From assembly GCA_016712745.1 (NCBI GenBank), contig JADJQN010000001.1, positions 1,798,001 to 1,862,000 of the forward strand: DNA of 64,000 nt, written 5' to 3'. The position numbers and the translations under genes are program-made. Below, piece by piece: positions 26,008-33,378 of this stretch; position 1 is the first letter of the stretch; each line of letters begins with the position of its first letter. Below the pieces are notes generated by a model that saw nothing but the letters and a program-made list of their open reading frames with translations, did not search any database and was not told the DNA's origin. The stretch is from Sandaracinaceae bacterium. GTDB lineage: Bacteria; Myxococcota_A; Polyangia; Polyangiales; JADJQN01.

Positions 26008-26754
26008 TTACGCGGAAGTGTCAGATGCGCGCCGGTCTGTGACGCGTGAGTGGCGTTTGTCACCGACGTCCTCGGCTCGGAATCGATAGCCAACGCCGCG
26101 AACCGTTTCGATGGAGTCGGAGGCGTCGCCAAGCTTTGCGCGCAAACGCTTCATATGTGTGTCGACAGTGCGCGAACGCTTGCCCTGAAGGCCACCCCAA
26201 ATACGTTCGAAGAGGGATTGCCGAGTTAGGACAAAGCCGCGGCATCGAATGAGCTCGGCGAGTAGCGCGAATTCCAGGCCCGTCAGGTGAAGATCTTTGC
26301 CGCTCCGCAACGCGACGCGATCGTTCGCTCGCAGTTGTAGATCTTCGGCGACGAGGGTTTCGCTCACAGACTCGATCTGCTCGCTCTTACGCCGGAAAAG
26401 TGCGCGGAGGCGCAGTGCTACTTCGCGGCCGCTGATCGGTTTGATGACGTAGTCGTCCGCGCCCATCTCGAACGCCACGACGCGGTCGATCTCATCGTGC
26501 CGGTTTGATACGAACACGATCGACAGGTTGGACAAGCGAGTGTGTACGCGCAATCGACGACACAGCTCGGTGCCGCTCATATCGGGAAGCGAGAACTCGG
26601 TGACGATCGCGTCGGGCGGATCGCGCATCACGCGCGCCAAAGCCTCAGCACCTCGGCTCGCATAGGACACAGAGAAACCCGCGTCAGCGAGGTGCTGAAT
26701 CAGCGTTGCGGAAGTCGTTCTATCAGGGTCTACAACGAGCACGCGGCTGGACAT
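26008..26754 (-). CDS. OmpR-family response regulator with Glu in place of the phospho-Asp
   Basis: 248 aa from ATG 26754. The receiver domain (~1-115) keeps the acidic pocket (Asp9, Asp11), Ser83 and Lys105, but the phosphoacceptor position is Glu53 (DAIVTEFSLPDMSG) where Asp is normal. The C-terminal winged-helix DNA-binding domain is complete (LHLTGLEFALLAELI, RSRTVDTHMKRLRAKLGD, ETVRGVGYRF). Glu at this site often mimics phosphorylation, so it may be constitutively active or controlled by level or ligand. No histidine kinase gene is adjacent. Located directly upstream of tonB, so it likely controls the uptake operon. Confidence 0.88.
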   Translation of the reverse strand: MSSRVLVVDPDRTTSATLIQHLADAGFSVSYASRGAEALARVMRDPPDAIVTEFSLPDMSGTELCRRLRVHTRLSNLSIVFVSNRHDEIDRVVAFEMGADDYVIKPISGREVALRLRALFRRKSEQIESVSETLVAEDLQLRANDRVALRSGKDLHLTGLEFALLAELIRCRGFVLTRQSLFERIWGGLQGKRSRTVDTHMKRLRAKLGDASDSIETVRGVGYRFRAEDVGDKRHSRVTDRRASDTSA

Positions 26755-27005
26755 CGGGCGAACGACAATGGGCCTCGTTCGTGACGAACGCGTGGACCGC
26801 CTGTGGCCGGCGTGTGACCACTCTGTAACAAGGCGGTCGGGGCCAGGGGTCACCAGGGTCTGGCAACTCAAGTGACCGCGTTTCCCAGCCGAATCGCACG
26901 CGCCGACGACTCTCTCGCGAAATCACGCGCAATTTCCGGCCGAGTGACCTGTGCAGGTCCGGGCATGCGCATTGCACTGCATTTGCGCCGGAAGAAGGCG
27001 CAGCC
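26755..27005. promoter_or_regulatory. Divergent control region between the regulator/TonB operon and the KASIII gene
   Basis: 251 bp without a gene. It contains a palindrome CGTTCG-TGA-CGAACG (26776-26790), an 11-bp-spaced direct repeat TGTGAC/TGTAAC (26813-26829) of the kind OmpR-family regulators bind, and an inverted repeat GGTCAC...GTGACC (26848-26877). These are candidate operators; no clear -35/-10 pair stands out. Confidence 0.4.
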
Positions 27006-28019
27006 ATGACTGACTCACACAAGGCGTTTCGACCCGTTCGAATCGTCAGCACCGGCCGCTATGAGCCGAGCCTGATCGTCACGGCAGCCGAGATCGACGC
27101 CGCGTTGGGTCTCGAAGCCGGCTGGACCGAAAAACACACGGGGGTGCGCGAGCGCCGCGTCGAGAAGCAACTCACCTGCGCTGAAATGGGTGCGCGTGCT
27201 GCAAAGCAAGCCCTCGAGCGGGCGAAGCTTTCTATTAAGGATATCGATCTCGTCATTAATGCGAGCGCATCGTTCGACCAGCCCATCCCGTGCGGTGCCG
27301 TGCTCATGCTCGAACAGCTCGGCGGCAATCACGGTGCGATGGCCTTCGACATCAACTCCACCTGTGCGAGCTTTCTCGTGGCGCTTGATACCGCGTCAGC
27401 GATGTTGACTGCGGGAGGACGGGTGCGGCGCGTGCTCATCGTATCCTCGGAGAAGCCGAACACGAGCATGAACCCGAAGCATCCCGAATCGTACGCGCTC
27501 TTCGGCGACGTATCGGCAGCCTGCATCCTCGAGCGCGACGAAAGCGGTCGCAGTCAAATTCTCGCGACGCGTATGGAAGCGTATCCCGAAGGCCGCGCAC
27601 TTTGTGAAATGCGCGCCGGCGGCATGACGAAGCCTCCCTCGCGGTGGGACGAGCACGAACACGACGACAAATATTTCGACATGAAGGGCCCTGCTCTGGT
27701 GAAGATGTCATTGAAAAAGCTGCCGGGCTTTGTGGAGCGCTTGTATGCGCAAGGCACGGGCTTTACGACGCCGGACCTCGATTGGCTTGTTCCGCATCAA
27801 GCGAGTCTGCCCGCACTTGAAATCGTGCGACGTGTCCTCAACGTCGCGCCGGAGCGCTACGTGATCACAGCAGACCGTTTCGGCAATAACGTGGCGGCAT
27901 CCTTGCCGCTCGCGCTCGATGAAATTGCGTCGACAGGCAAGCTTAGCCGCGGGCAATCGGTTTTGCTTTTGGGGACAGCAGCTGGCTTCAGTATGGCCGG
28001 CGTGCTGTTGAAATACTGA
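27006..28019 (+). CDS. 3-oxoacyl-ACP synthase III (KASIII)-like condensing enzyme
   Basis: 337 aa thiolase-fold protein with the KASIII catalytic triad: Cys120 (DINSTCASF), His264 (LVPHQAS) and Asn294 (RFGNNVAAS). FabH starts fatty-acid synthesis; relatives such as OleA and secondary-metabolite KASIII enzymes join other acyl groups. The N-terminal part (RIVSTGRYEPSLIVTAAEID) and length fit the family. The pair with a hydroxylase-family gene starting 1 bp after its stop suggests a dedicated lipid rather than housekeeping initiation (inference). Confidence 0.88.
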   Translation: MTDSHKAFRPVRIVSTGRYEPSLIVTAAEIDAALGLEAGWTEKHTGVRERRVEKQLTCAEMGARAAKQALERAKLSIKDIDLVINASASFDQPIPCGAVLMLEQLGGNHGAMAFDINSTCASFLVALDTASAMLTAGGRVRRVLIVSSEKPNTSMNPKHPESYALFGDVSAACILERDESGRSQILATRMEAYPEGRALCEMRAGGMTKPPSRWDEHEHDDKYFDMKGPALVKMSLKKLPGFVERLYAQGTGFTTPDLDWLVPHQASLPALEIVRRVLNVAPERYVITADRFGNNVAASLPLALDEIASTGKLSRGQSVLLLGTAAGFSMAGVLLKY

Positions 28020-28020
28020 C

Positions 28021-28677
28021 ATGGCGACGGCAACTACCACCGACTTCAACTCGATCCACGAGCGCGCGCTGCGCCTCGCGACGCAGATGCCGCTCATCAC
28101 GATTGCGCATGTGGCGTTCTCCGGATGGCTGCTTGTCTCGCATTCGGCTGGTAGCTATTGGTACGGGATTCTCGCGGGCATCGTGACGCTCACCTGCGTC
28201 GAATACTGCTTGCACCGTTTTCTATTTCATTCGCGCGATCCGAAGTCTTTGTTAGCCGCGGTGCATCGCCGACATCATCGCAATCCGTCGCACGGTCCAC
28301 ACGGCATCGTGCCTATCCCGATGAGCTTTCTGATCGTCTACACATTTTCAATGCTGTGGTTCATCCCGACGCAAACAGCAAGTTGGGCGGGATTCGCACT
28401 CGGCATGAGCCTCGCGTACATCGCGCACGAGTGGACGCACTTTCTGGCTCACACGGCGCGCGGCAATAAAAGCGGCATCGCGCGCTTCATGCAGCGCTAC
28501 CACCTCGTTCATCATTTCGACGACAGCAAGCGCAACTTCGGATTCGTCGTTCCGTTTTGGGACATGGCTCTGGGAACCTACCGCGCCATCGACGCCACCG
28601 AAGAAGCACGCCTACTGAAGCGCCAGGACGACGCGGACGCAGTGCTGGCCCGCCGTCTCGCAACGACATCGCGCTAA
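28021..28677 (+). CDS. Fatty acid hydroxylase / sterol desaturase family membrane enzyme
   Basis: 218 aa, several hydrophobic helices and the diiron His motifs of the family: EYCLHRFLFHS, HRRHHRN, HEWTHFLAH and YHLVHHF. Such enzymes hydroxylate or desaturate acyl chains or sterols using oxygen at the membrane. It starts 1 bp after the KASIII-like gene, so they form an operon and may modify the same acyl product. The C terminus is a short Ala/Arg-rich tail. Confidence 0.88.
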   Translation: MATATTTDFNSIHERALRLATQMPLITIAHVAFSGWLLVSHSAGSYWYGILAGIVTLTCVEYCLHRFLFHSRDPKSLLAAVHRRHHRNPSHGPHGIVPIPMSFLIVYTFSMLWFIPTQTASWAGFALGMSLAYIAHEWTHFLAHTARGNKSGIARFMQRYHLVHHFDDSKRNFGFVVPFWDMALGTYRAIDATEEARLLKRQDDADAVLARRLATTSR

Positions 28678-28786
28678 ATCGAACTCAATCGATCACACGA
28701 GCCCGATCGAGGTCGCTCTACTAAGAGCGCACGAAGCCATACGCGGCCGGAAGTGGGGATGCGCTCCTCGTGTCAGAACGGTCAGC

Positions 28787-28976
28787 TACGCGGCCGAGCG
28801 AGAGGGGACGCGCTACAGGGGACGGGAGCGCTTGCAGATCCGCGCCTGAAAGGCTTGTGGCCGGTGGCGCGGGCAAGCGCTCCCTCGGCTCTCATGCCAA
28901 CTCGCGCAGGCTCGCCCAGCTTGGCCACTTGGCATTCGAGACGCCCCTTACACGCATCCCCTCTCGCCCGACCGCT
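28787..28976 (+). repeat. Hairpin-rich repeat unit A
   Basis: Contains a 12-bp perfect stem (28824-28835 with 28873-28884) that continues after an AGAT bulge into a 7-bp perfect stem (28840-28846 with 28866-28872), then a second hairpin with arms ATGCCAA (28894-28900) and TTGGCAT (28929-28935). The ends are short imperfect inverted repeats with gcggccg cores. Unit B carries the same design in reverse orientation. Confidence 0.75.
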
Positions 28977-29059
28977 AGTGCACATCTTCTCGGAGCGGCA
29001 ACCCCTCTGCGCATTGCAAACCCGATGCGACCGTCCCGAAAGAAAAAGGGGCGGAGAAG

Positions 29060-29211
29060 AAAAAGGGGACGTTCCCCTTTTCGGCAGCTCTCCGAAAAAG
29101 GGGACGTTCCCCTTTTCGGCAGCTCTCCGTTCAACTTGCTCAAAAAAGGGGACGTTCCCCTTTTCGGCAGCTCTCCGTTCAACTTGCTCAGTGAAAAAGG
29201 GGAACGTCCCC
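29060..29211. repeat. Array of four GGGGACGTTCCCC palindromes
   Basis: Near-palindromes of A-run, GGGGACGTTCCCC, T-run sit at 29060-29081, 29095-29116 and 29142-29164; a fourth (29194-29211) is inverted (GGGGAACGTCCCC). The spacers repeat the same text (CGGCAGCTCTCCG, with or without TTCAACTTGCTC), so units two and three form a ~47-bp tandem repeat. Similar GGGGACGTTCCCC modules occur in other bacterial genomes, to my recollection often near Y1 (REP-associated) transposases; that link is not testable here. Confidence 0.85.
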
Positions 29212-29279
29212 ATTATTCGCGCTGTCGTGCAGAGCACGCACTTCGCAGTGAACGAGCTTGCGACTGCGCATCGCGAGAA

Positions 29280-29467
29280 TAGCGGCCGGATGTGGGGATG
29301 TGCGTAGGGGGCGCCGCGAATGCCAACTCGCCACGCTAGGCGAGCCGGCGCGAGTTGGCATGAGCGCCGAGGAACCTCTTGCCCGTGCCACCGGCCTGCA
29401 CGGCTCCTAGGCACGGATCTGCAAGAGGTTCCGTTCCCCGCAGCGCATCCCAACTTCCGGCCGCGTA
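29280..29467 (-). repeat. Hairpin-rich repeat unit B (inverted copy of unit A)
   Basis: On the minus strand it aligns with unit A along its full length. Stem one is GGAACCTCTTGC with its perfect complement (29421-29432 and 29371-29382), the AGAT bulge is kept, and stem two is 29410-29416 with 29383-29389. The second hairpin is a 12-bp perfect stem (29320-29331 with 29350-29361). Where A and B differ inside the stems, both partners change together. Confidence 0.75.
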
Positions 29468-29483
29468 TCGCTTCGTGGGGCCC

Positions 29484-29518
29484 GTTGCACGTTGCGCATT
29501 GCCTGCTGCGCGTTGCGT
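29484..29518. repeat. Degenerate heptamer tandem repeat (GTTGCRC-like, five copies)
   Basis: Five consecutive 7-mers: GTTGCAC, GTTGCGC, ATTGCCT, GCTGCGC, GTTGCGT, followed by alternating GT. It lies between the structured element and the stop of the PanE-like gene. Probably slippage-derived sequence; no function is indicated. Confidence 0.5.
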
Positions 29519-29526
29519 GTGTGTGC

Positions 29527-30354
29527 TTACGGGTAGAGCGTTTCGAATTCGGCGAGCAGCGTGCGCGCTTGTTCGGCGATGCCGCGGACGTGTGACTCGA
29601 CGATGTCGCGGCGGCCTAGCGAAAAAAGCGTGCCTAAGTTGCGCAAGATCTGACGGCGCAAAAAACGCGGTGGCAAGCGTGGGCGCGAGACTTGCGCGAT
29701 GCGCTGAGTCAGCGATTCTTGATAGTCGAGCGTCGCCTCGACGGAGCGCAGGTCCCCGGCGAAATCGCGCGCGCTAAAGGAATGCTCCGACAAGGCTCGA
29801 ATCGCAGGCAGTCCCAAGACCAGATTCCGGGCGAACGCTTCACGCAGGCGCTCGACATGAGTTACGCGCATGTCGGAGCGCATCAGTGTCTCGGCGAGCG
29901 GACGCGCACCTGGGTCGATACACTCGATTCGGGTCGAAGACGGGTCGAAGGGACCCCGAAACGCGAACACACGCGGCACGATGAACGCCTTTGCACTCGT
30001 GGGCGGGATGAAGTCGAGCTGTGAACGCGGCCATACGGGAAAGGCAAAGGCCGCAATGGGCGGCGCGTGCTTCATGCTCCTCAACAGCTTGCCCGCCTCA
30101 GCCCGCTGCTCCGATCGGAAACAGACGATTGCCGCGTCGACGTCGATTTCCTCAAGTGACGTAATGATGCGCGCCGCAGGCAACAGTTGGTATTGGACCT
30201 TGTTCGAACGCGTTAGATAGCTCACGCCACGCTCCGTCAGCTCATCGCGCTGACGCTCGCGCGCATACAGGCTTACTTGAACACCGGCACGCGCGAGCTG
30301 CGCAGTGAAATCCTGTCCGACCTTCCCCGCACCAAGCACCAGAACGCGTTTCAT
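29527..30354 (-). CDS. PanE/ApbA-like NAD(P)-binding protein
   Basis: 275 aa from ATG 30354 (GGAGG just upstream). It opens with a Rossmann motif (VLVLGAGKVGQDFTAQLARAG) and a ketopantoate-reductase-like N-terminal half (VSLYARERQRDEL, DVDAAIVCFRSEQ). The C-terminal half is helical (FARNLVLGLPAIRALSEHSF) but the conserved Lys and Asn/Ser set of true PanE is not clearly seen, so ketopantoate reduction is doubtful. It overlaps the sulfotransferase stop by ATGA and is probably in the same pathway. Confidence 0.7.
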   Translation of the reverse strand: MKRVLVLGAGKVGQDFTAQLARAGVQVSLYARERQRDELTERGVSYLTRSNKVQYQLLPAARIITSLEEIDVDAAIVCFRSEQRAEAGKLLRSMKHAPPIAAFAFPVWPRSQLDFIPPTSAKAFIVPRVFAFRGPFDPSSTRIECIDPGARPLAETLMRSDMRVTHVERLREAFARNLVLGLPAIRALSEHSFSARDFAGDLRSVEATLDYQESLTQRIAQVSRPRLPPRFLRRQILRNLGTLFSLGRRDIVESHVRGIAEQARTLLAEFETLYP

Positions 30355-31451
30355 GGAACGCCTCCTTCGCCATCGAGCCATGTATCGAGAAAGGCGCAGT
30401 CCCGTGAAATAGTCGCGGGGTCTAGATGAAAGCTCGCGTAGTCGTATTTGTGATGGCTTTTGTACCTACGCTGCGCCGCTGAAGTACGCGCGATGACCTC
30501 TTGGTAGGGGCCGGCCTCGATCCGTAAGAACTCCAGCGCCTGATTCATAACCTTCTCGAAGTCGTTCATCATGCGGGGGAATGGCAAGATGAACGAACGC
30601 GCCTGCACTTCGGACGACTGCGACCAAACGTCGTGGAAGCTGCGCAACTGCGCCACGAAACTGCGGTACAACGCTTGGAGATAGCGCCGCTTCACCGCTT
30701 CATCGAGCGAGTCGAAATCGAACTGCTTCTTTAGCATCGACAGATTCAAACTCATCGCGGACGGAATCATCTCGAGTGGGTCGCGCACGGTATAGAGCAC
30801 CTGTGCGCGCGGAAAACGCGCCAGAAATTTCTCAAGGCGCGGCGCGGCCGAAAACAGTTTGGCAGCAACGCGTAACTTCGGATTGGCGCTGCGTTTGCGG
30901 CGCCACAGCGCTTCAAAGAAATCCGCGTCCCGCTCGAACGTCTCTGTTTCGCTCACGAAGATGTTTTCCGGCGCCGCCTCTTTGAACCCACGCAATAGCG
31001 GGCTCGCGAAAAACCCATCGAAGTAGCGCAGCGTGAGTGCGGCGTCGTCAGCTTCCGCCAACGTGAGTCCGATTTTGTGCGCCGGCGTGCTGACCCTCTC
31101 ACTGGGAAAGCGCGCTGCAAGCGCGGCCTTCATCGGTTCGAGCAGGGTCTGCACACAGAGCGCGGGGAAAATAAAATCATAGGGCGTGCATGCGTGCGCC
31201 ATCTTTGCGTCGGCGAGGAAGCGATGAAGAAAGGTGGTTCCCGACCGCGGGTTGCCGCAAAGCAAAATCGGATCGCGAACTTCGACGTCGCGCAAAGACC
31301 TCTGCGCGAGCTCATCGAGCTTCATCGTAATCGCGGACGAGGTACGCACGCTCGTCACCAAAGCACTCGCGGCCACGATAGGCAGCGGATTGTGAAAGCG
31401 ACGGAGGGCCGTGAGCGCCGCGGCCCCCAACCTCGTTGCGGTGTTGGTCAC
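30351..31451 (-). CDS. Sulfotransferase family protein
   Basis: 366 aa from GTG 31451; the frame is open further upstream but that part overlaps the neighbouring lipoprotein gene. The PAPS-binding P-loop is clear (LLCGNPRSGTTFLHRFL, ~50-66 of the mature frame), and a second PAPS region follows (QVLYTVRDPLEMIPSAMS). Sulfotransferases move sulfate from PAPS to lipids, sugars or small molecules. Coupled to the PanE-like gene downstream; the acceptor is unknown. It starts 32 bp after the lipoprotein gene on the same strand. Confidence 0.85.
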   Translation of the reverse strand: MTNTATRLGAAALTALRRFHNPLPIVAASALVTSVRTSSAITMKLDELAQRSLRDVEVRDPILLCGNPRSGTTFLHRFLADAKMAHACTPYDFIFPALCVQTLLEPMKAALAARFPSERVSTPAHKIGLTLAEADDAALTLRYFDGFFASPLLRGFKEAAPENIFVSETETFERDADFFEALWRRKRSANPKLRVAAKLFSAAPRLEKFLARFPRAQVLYTVRDPLEMIPSAMSLNLSMLKKQFDFDSLDEAVKRRYLQALYRSFVAQLRSFHDVWSQSSEVQARSFILPFPRMMNDFEKVMNQALEFLRIEAGPYQEVIARTSAAQRRYKSHHKYDYASFHLDPATISRDCAFLDTWLDGEGGVP

Positions 31452-31483
31452 GTGCCCAGCATACAAGATCGAACTTGACCGCG

Positions 31484-32656
31484 TTAGGGCGCGGTGCAGG
31501 TGTACTGATACAGGGGCGTAGTGGCCGCCAAATGTTCGGTGATCGTATAGTACGAAGCTCCGTCGGCGGCGTACGCACATGCCTCGCCGCCCGAATCGGA
31601 TGACACGGGCAGCATGCGAGTCGACGCAGACGTTGCCGTGAAGATCGACTCGAACGAAGCGCCGCTCGGTGAGAGCTCGTAAAGGTGGCCGTAGGTTCGA
31701 ATAAGCAAACGCTCCCCGCAGGGACTCACGTCTGCGCTCGTGACGAGCTCGCCGGAAAAACGAGAAAGATCCGAGCTTACTTCGACAAGCGTGTACGTGC
31801 TGCCTGGCGCAAGCGCCATCGAAGGCATCGGGAACTTGTACACCCGCGACGGTTGCGAAACGTCGTCGGTACGCTTCGTGATGATGTAGATCTCACCAGT
31901 CACCGGATGCACAATCATTGCTTCCGCGTTGTGGTTCCCGTCGGGAAAGGTGTAGGCGAATTTGTCGAAGTCGACAGTGACTGTTCCGGACAAGCTGGCT
32001 CGCTCAGGCGATCGATAGACAGCATGCGTCGCCGGATCGCCGCTTCCGTTCACTCCGATGTTGCCAAGAAACACACAACCTCCCCCCGAGGGGCACGGCC
32101 CTACAGCCATCTCTTCGACGTCGCATCGAGCAGCTCCGCCCCCGCAATCTGCTTCGGCCGAGGCGATGACGGTCGCAATAATCGCTGCCGAAGAATCGAG
32201 TGCGTAATAGCGCATGCCCTCGTCGTTGTGCGTGTACATCACGCCTGCATGATCGCGGCTGGCCGCGAGACCACTTGCTTCGACGAGTACGGTTGCATCC
32301 GTGATGCCGACGCTCGTCGCCGAGGAGTAGGTAGCGCACACGGGACACGCCGGCGGCACGTCACCCGCATCTGCCCCGGCATCGTGCGCTCCCGCATCGA
32401 GTCCGCCGCTGTCCCGCGCGGCGTCGATGCCGCCGCTGTCGTGCAGTGCCATGTCGTCGCGCGCGCCGCCGTCGCTTGCACCACCGCTGTCGACACGGTC
32501 TGCATCCATCGCGCCGCCAAAATCAATCGTGCCCGCGTCGAGACCCGCTGCATCGAAACGCGTCGCTCCATCTTGAGAATCAGGACTGCCAGCCAATGTC
32601 GCGCTGCATCCTTGCGCGAGGAGGCAAACTACGAGGAATGCGGCAACGCGCGTCAT
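31484..32656 (-). CDS. Lipoprotein with Asp/Gly-rich linker and propeller-like domain
   Basis: 390 aa. Signal MTRVAAFLVVCLLAQGC (Cys17), then a long Asp/Ala/Gly linker (~20-98) and a domain of beta-propeller type: MYTHNDEGMRYYALD, DVEEMAVGPC, NHNAEAMIVHPVTGEIYIITK, GERLLIRTYGHLYEL. The pattern is like esterase-like or phytase-like propellers that report 'meter' proteins in other bacteria, but catalytic residues are not identifiable. Likely cell-surface. Same strand as the sulfotransferase pair. Confidence 0.75.
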   Translation of the reverse strand: MTRVAAFLVVCLLAQGCSATLAGSPDSQDGATRFDAAGLDAGTIDFGGAMDADRVDSGGASDGGARDDMALHDSGGIDAARDSGGLDAGAHDAGADAGDVPPACPVCATYSSATSVGITDATVLVEASGLAASRDHAGVMYTHNDEGMRYYALDSSAAIIATVIASAEADCGGGAARCDVEEMAVGPCPSGGGCVFLGNIGVNGSGDPATHAVYRSPERASLSGTVTVDFDKFAYTFPDGNHNAEAMIVHPVTGEIYIITKRTDDVSQPSRVYKFPMPSMALAPGSTYTLVEVSSDLSRFSGELVTSADVSPCGERLLIRTYGHLYELSPSGASFESIFTATSASTRMLPVSSDSGGEACAYAADGASYYTITEHLAATTPLYQYTCTAP

Positions 32657-32749
32657 CGCGTGAATGTCTCATAACTGAGCGGACTTGCGATAGGCAACTG
32701 ATTTAGTGCGGGATGCCATCCTTGGATCTGCGCATCGCGCACGGTCACC

Positions 32750-32778
32750 TTGTCATGCGGCCCTTCGGGTCGTAAATC
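32750..32778 (+). promoter_or_regulatory. Candidate promoter of the matrixin operon
   Basis: TTGTCA (32750-32755), 17-bp spacer, TAAATC (32773-32778). It would start transcription near 32785, just before AGGAGG (32791-32796) and the GTG at 32803. Confidence 0.4.
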
Positions 32779-32802
32779 TTCGTCCCCCCCAGGAGGTCAA
32801 CG

Positions 32803-33378
32803 GTGAAGCAGGTCCTTTCGTTCCCCCGCTCGCTCTTCGTCGCAGCTGTGCTGATGGTCCTCGGGCAGGCCGCACTCGTGCACGCGACCGTGGTCGTGGC
32901 GCTGAGTCGGGCCGAGCTTACGCAAAGGTCCGCTCGCGTCGTACGCGCGACGGTGGGCGCGCAACGCTCGATGTGGAATGAGGACCATTCGCAGATCATC
33001 ACGCTCACCACGTTGCAGGTGCGCGAAACCTGGCGCGGAGCCCCAGCGACATCACTCACGCTGCGACAGTTCGGCGGTGAAGTGGATGGAATCGCGTCGG
33101 CGATTCCCGGCGACGCTCATCTTTCTCCCGGCCAAGACGTCGTGCTCTTCTTGCGAGAGCGCAACGGCGCAGTTTTTCTAACATCGCTCGCTCAATCGGC
33201 GTACCTCGTCGACTCGTCGCACGGCACGCCGACGGTCGCCCGCGACTTGAGCGAGCTTTCGTTTGCCACCCGCAACGCGAATCAAGTTCTTCAGCTTGCC
33301 GAAGCTGCGAGCGATGCCAATGAAACACTCTCGCATCTGCGCGCCGATGTGATTCGCATCTCTGGAGGTGCACGATGA
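32803..33378 (+). CDS. Secreted hypothetical protein coupled to the matrixin protease
   Basis: 191 aa from GTG 32803, with an excellent AGGAGG. An N-terminal signal peptide ends near VHAT. The mature part has VVRATVGAQRSMW, TLTTLQVRETWRGAP and GQDVVLFLRERNG, a beta-rich pattern seen in small secreted proteins of myxobacteria that precede M10-type proteases. It overlaps the protease start by ATGA, implying coupled production; it may be an inhibitor, chaperone or substrate-binding partner (inference). Confidence 0.7.
   Translation: MKQVLSFPRSLFVAAVLMVLGQAALVHATVVVALSRAELTQRSARVVRATVGAQRSMWNEDHSQIITLTTLQVRETWRGAPATSLTLRQFGGEVDGIASAIPGDAHLSPGQDVVLFLRERNGAVFLTSLAQSAYLVDSSHGTPTVARDLSELSFATRNANQVLQLAEAASDANETLSHLRADVIRISGGAR

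Larger units (their letters stand above)
28739..29468. repeat. Structured non-coding element: two inverted hairpin-rich units around a palindrome array
   Basis: About 730 bp with no convincing gene. Its ends are inverted copies of each other: 28739-28764 matches the complement of 29443-29468 at 25 of 26 bases. Inside are two ~190-bp units in opposite orientation (28787-28976 and 29280-29467) flanking an array of four palindromes (29060-29211). No transposase is present, so it would be a non-autonomous (MITE- or REP/BIME-like) element or a structured RNA locus. Open frames across it are repeat by-products. Confidence 0.75.

Noticed and set aside
29060..29211. CRISPR-like regular repeats
   Set aside because: The spacers are copies of each other, the units are palindromic and only four, and there are no cas genes.
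28782..29453. Open frame of ~220 codons on the minus strand through the repeat element
   Set aside because: It translates the palindromes into repeated EKGNVPFF text and crosses both hairpin units, so it is a repeat by-product.
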